From Pseudonocardia sp. (GTDB lineage: Bacteria; Actinomycetota; Actinomycetes; Mycobacteriales; Pseudonocardiaceae), in NCBI RefSeq assembly GCF_029263155.1, contig NZ_JAJCYB010000118.1, forward strand, positions 1-64,000: DNA of 64,000 nt. Reading direction: 5' to 3'. The translations under genes were made by a program, and so were the position numbers. Shown here in pieces: positions 17,072 to 26,184 of this stretch (its first letter is position 1; each line of letters starts with the position of its first letter). Below the pieces are notes generated by a model, which saw nothing but the letters and a program-made list of their open reading frames with translations, was not told the origin of the DNA and made no database searches.

Positions 17072-17308
17072 CTACCGGGGGTGGTGGCCGGTGTGCAGGT
17101 CGCGCACACCGCACGCGTCGCGGGCGCCGCACCCGCAGGTCCCCGAGGCGCACGTGCGAAGCTGGGCCAGCAGCCGGGCGAGCGGGTCGGCGGAGGCGTC
17201 GTCGCGGAGCCAGCCGGCCCGCGCCGCCTCCACGAGCAGGTCGTCGTCGAACGCGTCCTGGGACTCGGTGGTGTCGCGTCGCGTACCCGGACGGGATTCC
17301 TCGGACAT
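17072..17308 (-). CDS. Small Cys-rich hypothetical protein
   Basis: A 78-residue protein: an acidic N-terminus (MSEESRPG), a helical middle ('DDDLLVEAARAGWLRDD'), and a Cys-rich end with CASGTCGCGARDACG and His residues, which could bind a metal. I do not recognise the family. It is convergent with the VOC gene, 15 bp away. The 252 bp upstream (17309-17560) hold no gene I can support. Confidence 0.45.
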   Translation of the reverse strand: MSEESRPGTRRDTTESQDAFDDDLLVEAARAGWLRDDASADPLARLLAQLRTCASGTCGCGARDACGVRDLHTGHHPR

Positions 17309-17560
17309 CGTTCGGACCACCCCCACAGCCGATTGCCGATACTCGCGCACGCTCGTCCCGAGCACATCATGCGTACGCCTGACAGATCTTCACGAACGAG
17401 TGATCCGATGGTAACCGCCTGTCGCTCCAGGACCGGGCGAACCGGCCGGCGCTTCGACCCGGCGAACGATTTCACCCACATGCGTACCGCCCGGCGGTCC
17501 GGAAGCGCCCGTCGCGCTCCCCCGCGACCGTGCCGTCCACGCGGCGGCTACGGTCGGAGG

Positions 17561-17884
17561 ATGACTGAGCGCAGTGGCCGGGTCGGCCGGTACGTGCGGA
17601 TGGTGGCTCAGCCCGGGCGGGGCGCCGCGCTCGCCGACACCCTGCTCCGGGTCGCCGACGGCCTGCGCGACGCACCCGGCTGCGAGCTCTACCTGATCAA
17701 CTCCTCGGCCGACGAGAGCGACACCGTCTGGGTCACCGAGGTCTGGGCCGACGCCGACGCCTCGGACCGCGCGCTGTCCGGCGAGCTCGGCGAGGTCGGC
17801 ATCGGCGAGGTGCTGGAGCTGCTCGCCGGGCCGCCGGAGCTGGTGGACCTCACCCCGCTGGGCGGAGCGGGCCTGCCCCGCTGA
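17561..17884 (+). CDS. Antibiotic-biosynthesis-monooxygenase (ABM) domain protein
   Basis: 107 residues forming one ferredoxin-like ABM domain: 'GRYVRMVAQPGRGAALADTLLRVADGLRDAPGCELYLIN', 'DTVWVTEVWADADASDRAL'. Such proteins act as cofactor-free quinol monooxygenases or heme-degrading enzymes. GGAGG directly precedes the ATG with short spacing. Probably monocistronic. The specific activity cannot be assigned. Confidence 0.75.
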   Translation: MTERSGRVGRYVRMVAQPGRGAALADTLLRVADGLRDAPGCELYLINSSADESDTVWVTEVWADADASDRALSGELGEVGIGEVLELLAGPPELVDLTPLGGAGLPR

Positions 17885-17936
17885 TGCCCGGTCGACGCGA
17901 CGTCAGCGACGCGAAGACCCGGCGGGACGTGAGGAC

Positions 17937-18791
17937 TCAGCGGGACGCGAAGACCCCGTCCGGAAAGCATCCCGCCGCGAGCAGCGACCGCACCAGCCCG
18001 CCGCCGATCTCGCCCAGGCGGGCGGCGCCGTCGTCGCCGAGGTGGATCCACGGGTCGGCCCCGAGCCGGTTGGTGTCGTCCTCGATGCGCTTGCGCAGCG
18101 CCGTGCCGTCGGCGGTGAGCTCGCCGGCCGCGGTCAGGAGACCCCGCTCGGCCAGCCGGACGACGGCGGCGTCCCACTGCTCCTGCGACCAGCCGCGGCT
18201 GGCCATCGCGAAGGACGTGACGAACCCCCGGCCCGTGGCCGTGTAGGAGACCAGCGCCTCCAGCCCGTCCAGACCGGCCCCGACCAGCACCGCGATGTGA
18301 CCGTCGCCCCGGTGCTCGCGCAGGATCGTCAGCGCGTGCCACAGCACCAGGTGCGGCTCGGTGGGCCAGTCCAGGTCGAGATGCGCGGCGGCGAGCGCCC
18401 GGCCCTCCACCGTGCACCCCTCGGCCGCGCGCCGGGCAAGTGCGGCCGCCTCCGCCACCGCGGGCGAGGCCACGACGTCGTCACCCAGCATCCGGCGCAG
18501 CGCGGCGTCGACGGCGGCGAACCGCGCCGTGACCAGGACCGCAGGGGTGGCCATCGACCACGCGGCCGGGATGCTGCGGGCCACCAGCTCGGGGTTGAAG
18601 TTGTAGAAGGTCGCCGCCACGACGCCCGGGAACACCGCCCCCATCGGGGCCGAGCGGCCGGCGAAGTAGCTCATCCGGCCCGGCTTGAGCCCCACCGCGG
18701 TCAGGTGCTGCTCGGTCTCCGGGGCGAAGTAGCACATGGCGTGCAGGGGTTCGAGGCTGCGGGCGAGGCGCCCGGATTCACGGATGTCCAC
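17937..18791 (-). CDS. SCO6745-family protein
   Basis: About 284 residues, all-helical, with the conserved opening 'ARSLEPLHAMCYFAPE', 'FAGRSAPMGAV...VAATFYNFNPELV', and a C-terminal 'RGWSQEQWDAAVVRLAERGLL' resembling a winged-helix. This matches the actinobacterial SCO6745 family, of unknown function. GTG 18791 is chosen so that the conserved 'LEPLHA' segment is kept; ATG 18737 would remove it. The 5' end overlaps the presumed start of the divergent JmjC gene. Confidence 0.72.
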   Translation of the reverse strand: MDIRESGRLARSLEPLHAMCYFAPETEQHLTAVGLKPGRMSYFAGRSAPMGAVFPGVVAATFYNFNPELVARSIPAAWSMATPAVLVTARFAAVDAALRRMLGDDVVASPAVAEAAALARRAAEGCTVEGRALAAAHLDLDWPTEPHLVLWHALTILREHRGDGHIAVLVGAGLDGLEALVSYTATGRGFVTSFAMASRGWSQEQWDAAVVRLAERGLLTAAGELTADGTALRKRIEDDTNRLGADPWIHLGDDGAARLGEIGGGLVRSLLAAGCFPDGVFASR

Positions 18792-20024
18792 CCGGCCGAC
18801 GCTACCGGGACCGCCCGGGGGCACGGGTCGGCCCTGCGCCGGGCCACCGGCGTCGACGCGGGCACCTTCGCCACCGAGCACTGGGGCCGCGCCCCGCTGC
18901 TCACCCGCGGCGCCGACCGCGCGGCGTTCCGGGACCTGCTCGACCTCGACGGCGTCGACGAGCTGCTGTCGCGCCGCGGCCTGCGCACCCCGTTCCTGCG
19001 CCTGGCCCGCCACGGTGCGGTGCTCGACTCCGGGTCGTTCACCGGGCCCGGGGGCGCGGGCGCGGAGGTCGGTGACCAGGTGCGCGAGGACCGCGTCGCC
19101 GCGCTGTTCGCCGACGGCACGACCGTCGTGCTGCAGGCCCTGCACCGGCTGTGGCCCCCGCTGATCGACTTCGCTACCCGGCTCGGCAGCGAGCTCGGGC
19201 ATCCCGTGCAGGTCAACGCCTACGTCACCCCGCCGTCGTCACAGGGCTTCTCCGCGCACTACGACGTCCACGACGTCTTCGTGCTGCAGCTCGCCGGGCG
19301 CAAGCACTGGACGGTGCACGCGCCCGTGCACCCCGACCCGTTGCGCGACCAGCCGTGGAGCGACCACGCCACGGCCGTCGCCGCCCGCGCCCGCGACGAC
19401 GATCCCGTGATCGACACCGTCCTCGGGCCCGGTGACGCGCTGTACCTGCCGCGAGGCTGGCTGCACGCCGCCACCGCGCTCGGCGGCGTCTGTGCGCACC
19501 TGACCGTCGGCGTCCATGTCGTCACCGGGTACGCGCTGGTGCAGGCGCTGACCGCGCTGGTGGCCGACGACCCGGCCCTGCGCGCCTCGCTGCCGCTCGG
19601 GCTCGACATCGCCGATCCCGAGGCGCTGGGCCCGCACGTCGATGCCGTCCGGGACGCCCTGGTGGCGGCCGTGGCGCGGATACCGGCGGAGCGCGTGGCG
19701 CGGCGGGTACGGCAGCGGGTCTGGGACGGCACCCGGCCCGAACCGGTGCGGCCGGTCGCCGGTGCGTCGTTCGCGGCCGGCCTGGCCGCGGGTGACGTGG
19801 TGCGCAGGCGACTCGGGCTCGGCCATCGCGTCGTCGCGCGCGGGGACCGGGTGCTGCTCGAGCTGGCCGACCGCGAGATCGCGCTGCCCGCCACCACCGC
19901 CCCGGCCCTGCACGTTCTGCTGGACGGGGACCCGCACGCGGTCGGTAGCCTGCCCGACATGGACGAGGCCGACCAGCTGGTGCTGATCCGGCGGCTGCTG
20001 CGGGAGGGCGTGCTGGTGCCGTGA
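18741..20024 (+). CDS. JmjC/cupin-4 domain oxygenase
   Basis: About 427 residues of the Cupin_4 (ROX/ribosomal oxygenase-like) family. The Fe(II) facial triad is visible: His and Asp in 'SAHYDVHDVFVLQLAGRKHW' and His in 'YLPRGWLHAA', and a C-terminal winged-helix-like part follows. Members hydroxylate ribosomal proteins with 2-oxoglutarate; this one's target is unknown. The 5' end is uncertain: GTG 18741 is the nearest in-frame start before 'TFATEHWGRAPLL', and it overlaps the divergent SCO6745-family gene. The stop overlaps the next gene (GTGA). Confidence 0.75.
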   Translation: MQGFEAAGEAPGFTDVHPADATGTARGHGSALRRATGVDAGTFATEHWGRAPLLTRGADRAAFRDLLDLDGVDELLSRRGLRTPFLRLARHGAVLDSGSFTGPGGAGAEVGDQVREDRVAALFADGTTVVLQALHRLWPPLIDFATRLGSELGHPVQVNAYVTPPSSQGFSAHYDVHDVFVLQLAGRKHWTVHAPVHPDPLRDQPWSDHATAVAARARDDDPVIDTVLGPGDALYLPRGWLHAATALGGVCAHLTVGVHVVTGYALVQALTALVADDPALRASLPLGLDIADPEALGPHVDAVRDALVAAVARIPAERVARRVRQRVWDGTRPEPVRPVAGASFAAGLAAGDVVRRRLGLGHRVVARGDRVLLELADREIALPATTAPALHVLLDGDPHAVGSLPDMDEADQLVLIRRLLREGVLVP

Positions 20025-20893
20025 CCGGTCCGCGCTGCGCCGAGGTCGCCGACGCGGCGGGCGACGCCCGCGAGGGCACCGCGCCGCCCGCCGAGCGCTG
20101 GTTCCTGATCGAGCACCCGGGGCCGTGGGGGCGGGTCGCGTTCGCCGAGTCGGGACTGCCGGACGCCGTGGTCGCCGCCGCCGACCGGTGGGCGGGGGCG
20201 CACGGCGGGCGGGTGCTGCTGGTGCGCAGGCCGGGCCGCCGCCCGCGCCGGGCCGGGTCGCGTCGCTGGTTCCGCGTGGACTCCCGCCCCGGTCGCGAGT
20301 CGGTCCGTACCGGCACGGTCGTCCACGACGACGAGCTGGTCACCGCACTCGACGACCCCGGCCAGCCGCACGACGCGCTGCACCTGGTGTGCGCGCACGG
20401 CCGGCACGACACCTGTTGCGCGGTGCGCGGCCGCCCCGTCGCGGCCGCGCTGGCCGCCGCCGATCCCGACCGCACCTGGGAGTGCTCGCACGTCGGTGGC
20501 TGCCGCTTCGCGCCGGCGCTGGTGCTGCTCCCGCACGGGTTCGTCTACGGCGGGATGCCCGCCGTCGACGCCGTCACGCTCGTGAAGGACCACGCGGCCG
20601 GCCTGGTGGATCCACGATGGCTGCGGGGCCGGTCCTCGCTGCCCCCGGCGGTGCAGGCCGCGCAGCACCACGCCCGGTCCGCCACGGGTGAGCTGGGCGT
20701 GGACGCGCTGCGCCCCGTCGGGCTCACGTCGAACGGGACACGGTGGCGGGTGGAGCTGGCCGGCCCGGGCTGCGTGGTGGAGCTCGACGAGCGGTTCGTC
20801 GACGCGGGACGGCCCCTCACGTGCGCGGCGGTCACCCCGGGCCGGATGCGCGTGCTCGACCTGGTGTCCCTGCGCGTGGCCGGCCGCTGCTGA
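20021..20893 (+). CDS. Sucrase/ferredoxin-like protein
   Basis: A 290-residue protein of the Suc_Fer-like family, a thioredoxin-like ferredoxin fold. The signature is 'CAHGRHDTCCAVRGRPVA', then 'ECSHVGGCRFAPALVLLPHGFVYG'; the conserved Cys and His residues may hold a [2Fe-2S] cluster. The GTG start is nested in the TGA of the JmjC gene, implying coupled expression. An electron-transfer partner for the iron-dependent oxygenase is an attractive inference but not shown. Confidence 0.78.
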   Translation: MTGPRCAEVADAAGDAREGTAPPAERWFLIEHPGPWGRVAFAESGLPDAVVAAADRWAGAHGGRVLLVRRPGRRPRRAGSRRWFRVDSRPGRESVRTGTVVHDDELVTALDDPGQPHDALHLVCAHGRHDTCCAVRGRPVAAALAAADPDRTWECSHVGGCRFAPALVLLPHGFVYGGMPAVDAVTLVKDHAAGLVDPRWLRGRSSLPPAVQAAQHHARSATGELGVDALRPVGLTSNGTRWRVELAGPGCVVELDERFVDAGRPLTCAAVTPGRMRVLDLVSLRVAGRC

Positions 20894-20901
20894 CCTGACC
20901 G

Positions 20902-22035
20902 TCACCCCGAGCCGAGCTCGGCCCGCACCGAGGCCACCGCGGCGTCGTCGACGAGGCCCTGACCCGCGGCGTGGACGGCGATGTCGCCGCTGTCGTCCAC
21001 GGCCAGCATCGGCACCCCCAGCGCGGTGATCTCCGCCGCGAGCCGCTCGATCTCGCCGCCCCGGCCCAGGTCGAGACCGGTGATGCGGCGGATGTAGATC
21101 GCCGCGACCCGGTCCGGGCGGTCCCGGGCGATGTCGGCGTAGATCTCCGGGTCCTCCTGGCCGCTGTCGCCGATCAGCACCAGCCGCAGGTGCGGGTGCT
21201 CGTCGAGCAGGCGGCGCACCAGGGCGGGCTTGTGCGCCTGCGCGCCGATCCGGAACAGCCCCGTGTGCGACGGGCCCCAGTCGGTGAGCAGCAGCGGTCC
21301 GAGCGGGAACCCGCGCAGCGACACGAACTGCAGCAGCATCTCGTGCAGGTTCCACGGGCTCGTCGACACGTAGAACACCGGACGCTCCGGCTTGCCCTCC
21401 TTCCCCACCAGCGCGCGGTAGAGGGCAGCCGCGCCGGGCAGCGGGGTCCGCTCCTCGACGTCGGTGAGCAGGGTGGCCCGCAGGAAGTCCAGCCCGCGGG
21501 TGAGGCCGGTGTGCAGGATCGTGTCGTCGACGTCGCTGATCACGCCGACGTCGACCACCGGGTCGACGACCAGCACGCGCGCCGTCGCGGTGGCCCCCTC
21601 GGGCCCGGTCAGCCCGATCTCCAGCCAGCCGGGCTCGACGTCGGGCAGCTCCACCTCGTGGTCGACGTACCCGTCGCGGTCGGTCCGCACGACGACGTCC
21701 CCGCCGGGCGCGTGGATCGTCACCGCGGCCCGCGGCACCTCGACGGTCAGGAACCGGGCCAGGCTCACCCGCAGCACGGCGCGGCGCGAGCGCGGGGACG
21801 GTTCGGCGTCCCCGACGAGCGCCGCGGGAGCGGGCGGCGGCTCCGCGTTGCGGTGCCCCAGCACCAGGCGCGCCCCGACCCGGGCCCGCCGGCTGGTGCC
21901 GTGCCCGATGAACGGGACGATCATCGGGTAGCGCCTGCCGCCGATCTGCGCGAACGCCCCGATCCCCGCCTCGACGACGTCCTCCAGCGCCAGCATCGCC
22001 GAGGTGATCCGCCGTCGCCCATCCGCACCCGTCAC
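20902..22035 (-). CDS. App1-family phosphatase (DUF2183)
   Basis: About 377 residues. The C-terminal half carries the App1/LNS2 catalytic motif 'ISDVDDTILHTG' (DxDxT), followed by 'FYVSTSPWNLHEMLLQF', 'HK' and 'LIGDSGQEDPEIYADIA', the HAD-like set of phosphatidate phosphatases. The N-terminal half is a beta-rich module ('VTIHAPGGDVVVRTDRDGYV'). A lipid-phosphate phosphatase role is inferred from the family. The start is GTG 22035 or TTG 22041; ATG 21996 is a shorter option. It is divergent from a HAD hydrolase. Confidence 0.8.
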   Translation of the reverse strand: MTGADGRRRITSAMLALEDVVEAGIGAFAQIGGRRYPMIVPFIGHGTSRRARVGARLVLGHRNAEPPPAPAALVGDAEPSPRSRRAVLRVSLARFLTVEVPRAAVTIHAPGGDVVVRTDRDGYVDHEVELPDVEPGWLEIGLTGPEGATATARVLVVDPVVDVGVISDVDDTILHTGLTRGLDFLRATLLTDVEERTPLPGAAALYRALVGKEGKPERPVFYVSTSPWNLHEMLLQFVSLRGFPLGPLLLTDWGPSHTGLFRIGAQAHKPALVRRLLDEHPHLRLVLIGDSGQEDPEIYADIARDRPDRVAAIYIRRITGLDLGRGGEIERLAAEITALGVPMLAVDDSGDIAVHAAGQGLVDDAAVASVRAELGSG

Positions 22036-22092
22036 GGCCAATGGCTACCGCACGACGGCCGGATGCGCCACACCGGGTTAGGCTCCGCGGAC

Positions 22093-22746
22093 GTGAGAAC
22101 CGCGCTGCTCGACCTCGACGGCACGCTCGTCGATTCCGCCGCCCTGATCACCGGGCACCTCTCGGCGGCGCTGGCCACGATCGGTGTTACGCGTAGCCCG
22201 CGGGAGCTGCTGCCGCTCGTCGGGCCGCCGTTCGAGATCGCCCTCCCGGCGCTGGGCCTCACCGCCGAGCAGACGGTCGAGGTGATCGACGCCTATCGGG
22301 CCACCTACGACGCGGTGGCCGCCACGGAGACGCCGCTGTACCCGGGGATTCCCGCGCTGCTCGACCGCCTCGGCGGGTTGCGGCTCGCCGTCGCCACCTC
22401 GAAGCCGGAACGGGTGGCGCGGCGCATCGTCGACGGCGTCGGGATCACCGGGCACTTCGTGCTCGTCGGTGGCGCCGACCAGCCCGCGGGGCGGCTGGGC
22501 AAGGCGGCCGTCGTCGGGTCGGTGCTGCAGCGGCTGGGCCTGGACCCCGCGCGCGAGCAGGTCCTGATGGTCGGCGACCGCCACCACGACGTCGACGGCG
22601 CCGCGGCACACGGCGTCCGCACCGTCGGCGTGGCATGGGGCTACGCGCAGCCGGGCGAGCTGACCGGCGCCCTCAAGGTCGCCTCGGACGTCGACGAGCT
22701 CGCCGACCTGCTCATCGACGACGCCGTGTGGGCCGTGCGTACGTGA
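22093..22746 (+). CDS. HAD-superfamily hydrolase, phosphoglycolate phosphatase-like
   Basis: 217 residues with the HAD motifs: 'LLDLDGTLVDS' (nucleophile Asp), 'LAVATSKPE', a Lys in 'LGKAAVVG', and 'MVGDRHHDVDGAAAHGV'. A helical cap follows motif I. The family includes phosphoglycolate phosphatase (Gph) and pyrophosphatase PpaX, and the exact substrate cannot be read. GTG start at 22093. Closely divergent from the App1 phosphatase. Confidence 0.82.
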   Translation: MRTALLDLDGTLVDSAALITGHLSAALATIGVTRSPRELLPLVGPPFEIALPALGLTAEQTVEVIDAYRATYDAVAATETPLYPGIPALLDRLGGLRLAVATSKPERVARRIVDGVGITGHFVLVGGADQPAGRLGKAAVVGSVLQRLGLDPAREQVLMVGDRHHDVDGAAAHGVRTVGVAWGYAQPGELTGALKVASDVDELADLLIDDAVWAVRT

Positions 22747-22763
22747 CCCGGGCGCACCGAGAG

Positions 22764-22800
22764 CCCGACTCGCGCACCCGCAGGCCCCGACTCGCGGGGG
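22764..22800. repeat. CCCGACTCGCG intergenic repeats
   Basis: Two copies of CCCGACTCGCG (about 22769 and 22787) sit between the HAD and glycerol kinase genes. The same motif recurs at least five times at the other end of that kinase gene (24341-24439). Confidence 0.65.
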
Positions 22801-22814
22801 CCGGGCCGGGGCGG

Positions 22815-24326
22815 TCAGTCGCCCGGGGCCTGGACCCAGCCGTAGCTGCGGTTGACCGCGCGCCCCCAGCTGGCGTGCTCGCGTTCCCGCAGGCCGGGCT
22901 GCATGGCCGGCTCCCACGCCGCGGCGCGGTGCCAGTTGCCGCGCAGCACCTCCACGTCCGACCAGTGGCCCACCGCGAGGCCCGCGGCATAGGCCGCGCC
23001 GAGCGACACGGCCTCCGAGCCCAGCGGCCGCTCGACCGGCACGTCGAGGACGTCGGCGACGAACTGCATGAGCAGGTGGTTGGCCGTCATCCCGCCGTCG
23101 ACCTTGAGCCGGGTGACGGGCACCCCGGAGTCGAGGTTCATGGCGTCGACGACCTCGCGCGTCTGCCAGCCGGTGGCCTCCAGCACCGCGCGGGCGAGGT
23201 GGCCGCGGTTGATGAACGAGGTGAGCCCGACCATCACCCCGCGCGCGTCGGGGTGCCAGCGCGGCGAGTACAACCCGGAGAACGCGGGCACGATGTAGCA
23301 GCCGCCGTTGTCCGGGACGGTCTCGGCGAGCGTCTCGATCTGGGCGGCGGTGCCGATCATGCCGAGCGAGTCGCGGAACCACTGGACCAGGGAGCCGGTC
23401 ATCGCGATCGCACCCTCCAGCGCGTACACGGGAGCGTCCCCGAACAGGTAGCCGACCGTCGGGATCAGGCCGTGCGTCGACCCGGCGATGCGGGGGCCGG
23501 TGTTCATCAGCAGGAACGCGCCCGTGCCGTAGGTGCACTTGACCTCACCCGGCGAGAAGCAGGTCTGCCCGACGAGCGCGGCCTGCTGGTCGCCCAGCGC
23601 CCCGGACACCGGCACCCCCGGCAGCACCGTGGTGCAGGTGCCGTAGACCTCGGCGTTGGACCGGATCTCCGGCAGCATCCGGCGCGGGACGGCCAGCATG
23701 CCGAGCAGGGCGTCGGACCACTGGCGCGTGCGCAGGTCCATCAGCATCGTGCGGCTGGCGTTGGTGACGTCGGTGACGTGGCGCCCCCCACGGGCGCCGC
23801 CGGTGAGGTTCCAGATCAGCCAGCTCTCCATCGTGCCGAACAGCAGGTCGCCGGCCTCGGCGCGCGCGCGGGCCCCGGGCACGTGGTCGAGGATCCAGCG
23901 CAGGCGCGGGCCCGCGAAGTAGGTGGCGGGCGCCAGGCCGCACACCCGGGTGATCAGCTCGCCGTGCCCGTCGTCGACGAGGCGGGCGACGATCCCGTCG
24001 GTGCGCGTGTCCTGCCAGGTGATCGCACGGCTGATCGGGACCCCGGTGTGCCGGTCCCACACGACCGTGGTCTCGCGCTGGTTGGCGATGCCGAGCCCGA
24101 CGAGGTCGTCGGGGCCGAGGCCCGCGCTGCGCAGCGCGGCCGGCACGACGCGGCCGACGTTGCGCCAGATCTCGCCCGCGTCGTGCTCGACGCGCCCCGG
24201 CGCCGGGTAGTGCTGGCGGTGCTCGCGCTGCGCGACGGCGAGCATCCGCCCGGACCGGTTGAACAGCAGGCACCGGGTGGACGTGGTGCCCTGGTCGATG
24301 GCCGCGACGACCCGCTCCCGGATCAC
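22815..24326 (-). CDS. glpK: Glycerol kinase (second copy)
   Basis: A 503-residue FGGY-family kinase that phosphorylates glycerol to sn-glycerol 3-phosphate. It has the phosphate loop '[19 protein letters not shown]', '[10 protein letters not shown]', '[13 protein letters not shown]', '[15 protein letters not shown]' and '[16 protein letters not shown]'. GTG 24326 gives the expected length; longer starts would run into the repeat array. It is transcribed on the opposite strand from the glpFKD operon, directly downstream of the IclR gene. A second complete glycerol kinase follows within 2 kb, so this copy may have a different substrate or control. Confidence 0.85.
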   Translation of the reverse strand: MIRERVVAAIDQGTTSTRCLLFNRSGRMLAVAQREHRQHYPAPGRVEHDAGEIWRNVGRVVPAALRSAGLGPDDLVGLGIANQRETTVVWDRHTGVPISRAITWQDTRTDGIVARLVDDGHGELITRVCGLAPATYFAGPRLRWILDHVPGARARAEAGDLLFGTMESWLIWNLTGGARGGRHVTDVTNASRTMLMDLRTRQWSDALLGMLAVPRRMLPEIRSNAEVYGTCTTVLPGVPVSGALGDQQAALVGQTCFSPGEVKCTYGTGAFLLMNTGPRIAGSTHGLIPTVGYLFGDAPVYALEGAIAMTGSLVQWFRDSLGMIGTAAQIETLAETVPDNGGCYIVPAFSGLYSPRWHPDARGVMVGLTSFINRGHLARAVLEATGWQTREVVDAMNLDSGVPVTRLKVDGGMTANHLLMQFVADVLDVPVERPLGSEAVSLGAAYAAGLAVGHWSDVEVLRGNWHRAAAWEPAMQPGLREREHASWGRAVNRSYGWVQAPGD

Positions 24327-24340
24327 GTCCGCACCGATCC

Positions 24341-24439
24341 CCCGACTCGCGCGCACGCACGCCCCGACTCGCGGGCGGCTTCCCGCGAGTCGGGGTCTGC
24401 GTGCGCGCGAGTCGGGGTCTGCGTGCGCGCGAGTCGGGG
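24341..24439. repeat. Palindromic repeat array with perfect hairpin
   Basis: A perfect 14-bp inverted repeat (24362-24375 with 24382-24395, loop CGGCTT) is built from CCCCGACTCGCGGG. It is followed by a 22-bp tandem repeat (24384-24405, 24406-24427, partial 24428-24439) and preceded by an inverted copy of the same unit at about 24343. It lies between the IclR stop and the glycerol kinase start, so it could be a terminator, an mRNA-stability element, or a REP-like mobile palindrome. Confidence 0.8.
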
Positions 24440-24441
24440 CG

Positions 24442-25200
24442 TCACGTCGACATCAGCTGCGCCGAGATCTCCCGGGCCGCGGCCAGCAGCTGCTCGGCCA
24501 GCACCGGTCGCAGCAGCCCGCCGATGCCGTAGAGCTCCTCCACCGGGCCGACGACGCCGATCGCGCCCGCGACCAGGCCCCCGCTGCCGCGCAGGGCCGC
24601 GGCCGCACCGCCCACGCCGGGCTCGAACTCCCCGGCGTCACCGGCCCAGCCCCGGCGCCGTGCCGTGGCCAGGTGTGCGGCGAGTGCGGCGACAGCGACG
24701 CAGGTGCGGCCGGTGTAGCGGGTGAGCACGAGCTCGCGCGGCGGCGGCGTGGCCACCGGCGCGAACGCCAGCAGGCACTTGCCCAGCGCGGTGGCGTGCA
24801 GCGGCTGCTCCTCCCCGGTGCGGATGCGCTGCGCCGAGCCGTCGGGGCGGAACACGTGGTGCACCAGCCGCACCACGCCGCCGTCGGGCACGCCCAGGTG
24901 CACGGCGAGCCCGGTGCTGCCGGCCAGCGAGTCGGCCCAGTTCATGGCCCGGGCGCGCAGGTCGTGGCGGTCCCAGCCACCGCGGCCGAGCTCCCGCAGG
25001 GCGTCACCGAGCAGGTAACGCGCCGACGGGTCCTGCGCGACGAACCCGACCTCGCGCAACGTCCGGACGATCCCGTGCGCGGTCGGCCGGGCCAGGTCCA
25101 GCGCCGCGGCGATCTCGCCCAGCCCGAGCGGGCGGTCGGTGCTGCCGAGCAGCCGCAGCACCGCGGCCGCCCGTTCGATCGACTGGATCGCCCCCGGCAC
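24442..25200 (-). CDS. IclR-family transcriptional regulator (GylR-like)
   Basis: A 252-residue protein: N-terminal winged HTH ('[30 protein letters not shown]') and a C-terminal IclR effector domain ('[12 protein letters not shown]', '[23 protein letters not shown]'). GTG start. It is divergent from the glpFKD operon and upstream of a second glycerol kinase. In Streptomyces, GylR, an IclR protein, represses the glycerol operon and responds to glycerol 3-phosphate, and the context here supports the same role. Confidence 0.83.
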   Translation of the reverse strand: MPGAIQSIERAAAVLRLLGSTDRPLGLGEIAAALDLARPTAHGIVRTLREVGFVAQDPSARYLLGDALRELGRGGWDRHDLRARAMNWADSLAGSTGLAVHLGVPDGGVVRLVHHVFRPDGSAQRIRTGEEQPLHATALGKCLLAFAPVATPPPRELVLTRYTGRTCVAVAALAAHLATARRRGWAGDAGEFEPGVGGAAAALRGSGGLVAGAIGVVGPVEELYGIGGLLRPVLAEQLLAAAREISAQLMST

Positions 25201-25253
25201 CCCGGCACCCTACGCCCGAACGCTCACGAACTGTGACCTTCGCCCGAATGGGG

Positions 25254-25270
25254 GTTCGACAATGCCGAAC
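25254..25270. promoter_or_regulatory. Candidate IclR operator
   Basis: GTTCGACAATGCCGAAC, a 5-bp inverted repeat with a 7-bp spacer, lies in the 159 bp between the divergent IclR and glpF starts. TTCG/CGAA-type dyads suit IclR proteins. Confidence 0.5.
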
Positions 25271-25359
25271 AACCTGCGTTGACGCCCGACGGGCCGCTTC
25301 CTAGCGTCGTCCGGCAGCGACCTGTCACGGGGGTGGGTCGTACCGAGAGGACTTCGAAG

Positions 25360-26169
25360 ATGAAGAACTCGTACCTCGGGGAGCTGTTCGCGGAGTTCCT
25401 CGGCACCATGATCCTCATCCTGTTCGGGGCCGGCGTGGTGGCCCAGGTCGTGACGGCGCCGGACGGCAGCCTCGGCGACCACGACTCGATCGCGTGGGCC
25501 TGGGGCATCGGCGTCATGATGGGCGTCTTCGTGGCCGCGCGGATCTCCGGCGGGCACATCAACCCGGCCGTCACGATCGCCCTGGCCGCGTTCAAGGGCT
25601 TCCCGTGGCGCAAGGTGCTGCCCTACTCGCTCGCGCAGACCGCGGGCGCGTTCGTGGCGGCGCTGATCGTGCGGTTCGTGTACTCCGACCTGATCGCCAA
25701 GGTCGACCCCACACACACCATCGCCACCCAGGGCATCTTCTCGACGCTGCCGGGCAACGGTGTCGAGGGCGTCGGCATCGGCACCGCGTTCTTCGACCAG
25801 ATCGTCGGCACCGCCATCCTCGTCTTCGTCGTCCTCGCGCTGACGACGGCGGCCAACAACCCGCCACTGGCCAACCTCGGCCCGGTCGTCGTCGGCCTGC
25901 TCGTCGTCGGCATCGGCATGGCGTGGGGCGCGAACGCCGGCTACGCGATCAATCCGGCCCGCGACTTCGGTCCGCGCCTGGCGTCACTGCTCACCGGCTA
26001 CGAGAACGCGATGTTCGACCAGAACGGCACACTCTACTTCTGGTTGCCGATCGTGGCCCCCATCATCGGGGGACTCATCGGCGGTGCGTTGTTCAAGTAC
26101 ATGATCGAGGGCTTCCTCCCGACCGAGGCGGAGACCGTCGCGGTGTCCGAGCCCACCCCGAACGCCTGA
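25360..26169 (+). CDS. glpF: Aquaglyceroporin, glycerol uptake facilitator
   Basis: A 269-residue MIP-family channel with six membrane segments and both NPA boxes ('SGGHINPAVT', 'AINPARDFGPR'; the Asp after the second box favours glycerol-conducting channels). It lets glycerol diffuse in, where kinase trapping follows. ATG 25360 has GAGAGG upstream. It is the first gene of glpF-glpK-glpD, divergent from the IclR gene; glpK begins 15 bp after its stop. Confidence 0.9.
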   Translation: MKNSYLGELFAEFLGTMILILFGAGVVAQVVTAPDGSLGDHDSIAWAWGIGVMMGVFVAARISGGHINPAVTIALAAFKGFPWRKVLPYSLAQTAGAFVAALIVRFVYSDLIAKVDPTHTIATQGIFSTLPGNGVEGVGIGTAFFDQIVGTAILVFVVLALTTAANNPPLANLGPVVVGLLVVGIGMAWGANAGYAINPARDFGPRLASLLTGYENAMFDQNGTLYFWLPIVAPIIGGLIGGALFKYMIEGFLPTEAETVAVSEPTPNA

Positions 26170-26184
26170 GAAGGAGAGGACGCA

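Noticed and set aside
24341-24439. CRISPR array
   Set aside because: Repeat units are 22 bp, directly abutting and palindromic with no spacers of uniform size, and no cas genes are nearby.
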